This document shows, piece by piece, positions 39,162 through 41,182 of a stretch of 41,182 nt of DNA. The DNA comes from Cochliopodium minus (lineage: Eukaryota; Discosea; Himatismenida; Cochliopodiidae). The first letter of the stretch is position 1, and every line of letters begins with the position of its first letter. The notes under the pieces were generated by a model. That model worked only from the letters and a program-made list of their open reading frames with translations, was not told the DNA's origin and did not search any database. The position numbers and the translations under genes are program-made. The DNA is taken from the NCBI GenBank assembly GCA_024220525.1, contig JAMYWO010000060.1:100337-141518 (forward strand), given 5' to 3'.

Positions 39162-40940
39162 ATGTCCAAATTTAAAGATATTCAAAAATATAAAGAAATT
39201 CCAAAATGCAAAGATGTTTTGGGAGTAATTGAAATAAATTGTGTTGAAGCAAAAGATATTGCAGGTAAATAAATATAATCATCCATAAATTTGGAAAATG
39301 AATAAAATTTAAAATCTTTTTAGCATTGGACAACAATGGAAAAAGCGATCCATTTTGCAAGATATATTTTCATGGTTTCACTAATAAAAAGAATAAAGAA
39401 AAGACTCAAATCATAGACAAGGTAAATATACACTTGATTATAAGAAGCTTTTACTTATTTTTTGGATAATCTATGTTCGAATATTAAATTATAACAATAT
39501 ATATAAATCGATTTAAGATTATATTTTTAATTCTTAAATCTATTTTTATGAGACTTTGAATCCTGTTTGGAATTACACAACTTCTTCATTCATTTTCAAA
39601 GAGAAATTCCAATTGCAGATAGAAGTATGGGATCATGACATGTTATCAAAAGATGACTTTGGAGGATTGGTACATTTTGATTTTGATAACAAAAAAGATT
39701 TAGTGGAAATTGATGATTGGTTTGATTTAAAAGGGAGGGAAGGGAAAAAAGATACACATGTAAAAGGGAAACTCCATCTCAAAATCAAAATTCTTATCAA
39801 ATCAAAAACTATCCCCGAAAAAATCTATAATGAATGGCAATTTGCTTTAATTGATCCTTTTTTTGGTTATTCTCATGTAATAACAAATTTTTTAAATTTT
39901 TTAAAAATTTCATTTTTTTAATTTATTTTAAAATTTATTAGATACAAAAAATGGGAGTAGAGTTGCAAGGAAAAATTAACATAGAAACAATTCTTTATAT
40001 TTTAGAATATATCAATGATTTTGTACCCAACAGAATTGTTGATGCGAAAGGAAATCTTCTCAGGTAATCTTAAACTTTCTTTTTCAATTCATTTTTTAAA
40101 ATTTTTATTTCTCAATCTTTAAAAAAAATTCAGATGGAATTTTAATGTCCCTGGTAAAATAAAATAAAAACAAAAATTTCTCAAAAAATAAAAAAATAAA
40201 AAAAAATAATTTTTAAATGAGAATCATTAAATAAATAATTTTTTAAAAAAGGAAATATACATAATCAAATAACATTCAATGGAATGAACAGAATGGCAAC
40301 AAGAATACAAAAAAAAGTATTGGAAATAATGAATGTTTTGAGTAAATTTGGGTTTAAATTAAGTGGGAAAATGGGTGATGGCTTTGTTTTCATCAATGAC
40401 ACTCTTAACCCCCTCTTCAATCAAGGTTTTTTTTCCCTTCTTGTTTTTTTAAATAAACATTCAAATACTTTTGATCATTATTTAACATTCAAATACTTTT
40501 GATCATTATTTAACATTCAAATACTTTTGATCATTATTTTAATGAAACAATTTATTGAAAACATTTAATGAAATAAAAAAAAAATTCAAAAAATAAAATA
40601 AAAATAAAAAAAAACTATTTATAAAATAAAACTATTTATAAAATAAAACTATTTATAAAATAAAATAAAATTAAAACTTATTTTTTAAAAAATAAATAAA
40701 ATTAAAGGAATTGAGCCAAACTACATAATAGTGGAACCAATTTATCAAACAAAAATGTTGATACATAATTTTTATGTAGAAGTGGTGGGAAGTGAAGAGA
40801 AAATAGATGATTGGATGAAAAAACATATTGGAGATTCTGCTCGCATCAAAGATTATGATGGTAGTGTTCTGGCTCAGTCTTACAAAGTTGTTTCCTTTCC
40901 TAAATTCTTCGCTTATTCAAATTATTTTAATTCATTTTAA
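39162..40940 (+). CDS. C2-domain protein with unassigned C-terminal region, 3' end unresolved
   Basis: Seven exons: 39162-39264, 39324-39421, 39553-39876, 39942-40063, 40134-40153 (20 nt), 40252-40425 and from 40708. Phases agree through the sixth. After a Lys-rich start, residues about 20-150 form a C2 domain: VIEINCVEAKDIA, LDNNGKSDPFCKIYF, TLNPVWNYTTSSFIF and VWDHDMLSKDDFGG. The loop aspartates (two in loop 1, three in loop 3) are all present, so calcium-dependent binding to acidic membranes is likely. What follows (NEWQFALIDPFFGYSHV, NDFVPNRIVDAKGNLLRW, KMGDGFVFINDTLNPLFNQ, EPNYIIVEPIYQTKMLIHN) is not a family I recognise. The last exon may stop at TAA 40938-40940, or splice near 40887 and continue beyond the window. 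Confidence 0.8.
40456..40539 (+). repeat. 28-bp tandem repeat, three identical copies
   Basis: Three perfect head-to-tail copies (40456-40483, 40484-40511, 40512-40539), each starting AACATTCAAATACTTTTGAT. They lie in the intron after exon 6 of the C2 gene. A second short array with core AAACTATTTATAAAATA follows at about 40609-40665. Confidence 0.93.
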
Positions 40941-41182
40941 TTTATTTTAAATTTATTTTAATTTATTTTAATTTATTTTAATTATTTAATTCATTTTAAT
41001 TCATTTTAATTTATTTTAATTTATATTAATTATTTAATTCATTTAATTTATTTTAATTTATTTTAATTTATTTTAATTTATTTTAATTTATTTTAATTTA
41101 TTTTAATTTATTTTAATTTATTTTAATTTATTTTAATTTATTTTAATTTATTTTAATTTATTTTAATTTATTTTAATTTATT
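40935..41182 (+). repeat. (TTTTAATTTA)n minisatellite reaching the window end
   Basis: A 10-bp unit repeated with slight early variants and nearly perfect copies after 41050. It continues to the last base, so its true length is unknown. Confidence 0.92.

Overview
This is a window of an AT-rich, very intron-dense nuclear genome from a unicellular eukaryote, most likely a free-living amoeboid protist. Every readable gene uses the standard code (TAA and TGA stops seen) and is split by short introns of nearly pure A/T. By hand I resolved 85 introns with in-phase junctions (41 in phase 1, 25 in phase 2, 19 in phase 0). Donors are GT followed by A-rich sequence, and acceptors are often AAAG with no pyrimidine tract. 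The gene set (PBZ fingers, BEACH/FAN protein, MFSD1, yeast-type Gpc1 acyltransferase, GPI synthesis, mevalonate pathway, DUF427) would fit Amoebozoa or a similar lineage, but nothing seen fixes the taxon.

Layout. 1-984 (+): OTUD6-type deubiquitinase, 5' end outside the window. 1036-2053 (-): Rho-family GTPase with altered switch residues. 2158-3191: a 1.03-kb element with ~195-bp inverted arms and no coding interior. 3317-7623 (-): cytosolic-type Hsp70 in 15 exons. 8093-8987 (+): unknown multi-pass membrane protein. 9413-14863 (-): FAN/NSMAF-like GRAM-PH-BEACH-WD40 protein, 919 aa. 15085-15943 (-): coiled-coil protein. 16002-17649 (-): glycerophosphocholine acyltransferase. 17965-18959 (-): membrane-anchored protein with a FemAB/GNAT-like look. 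19254-23878 (-): a 722-aa ATP-dependent DNA ligase of the LigE-like family with two PBZ fingers, a BRCT domain and a SWIM finger. 24086-27480 (+): MFSD1-like transporter. 27892-28010 (-): a single 5S rRNA gene. 28625-28922 (+): broken 5' piece of actin, joined through an N and a 7-bp repeat to the 3' part of an RCC1-repeat gene (29003-30102). 30181-30933 (+): DUF427 protein. 31059-34188 (-): PIG-O. 34270-36715 (-): mevalonate diphosphate decarboxylase. 36793-37152 (+): an orphan open frame. 37218-38390 (-): C-terminal half of D-2-hydroxyglutarate dehydrogenase. 39162 onward (+): C2-domain protein running toward the right edge.

The neighbours do not form one pathway. Several touch membrane lipids: Gpc1 (phosphatidylcholine recycling), FAN-like (sphingomyelinase adaptor in animals), PIG-O (GPI anchors), MVD (isoprenoids, needed for dolichol and for the prenyl group predicted on the Rho protein), and the C2 protein. 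Intergenic gaps are small, mostly 50-450 bp.

The most interesting gene is the PBZ-BRCT-SWIM-ligase. Its catalytic half resembles bacterial LigE-type enzymes, while its N-terminal half carries eukaryotic poly(ADP-ribose)-reading modules. Two places (28923 and about 38390-38580) look like assembly breaks or decayed genes at low-complexity repeats and should not be read as real gene fusions or losses without checking.
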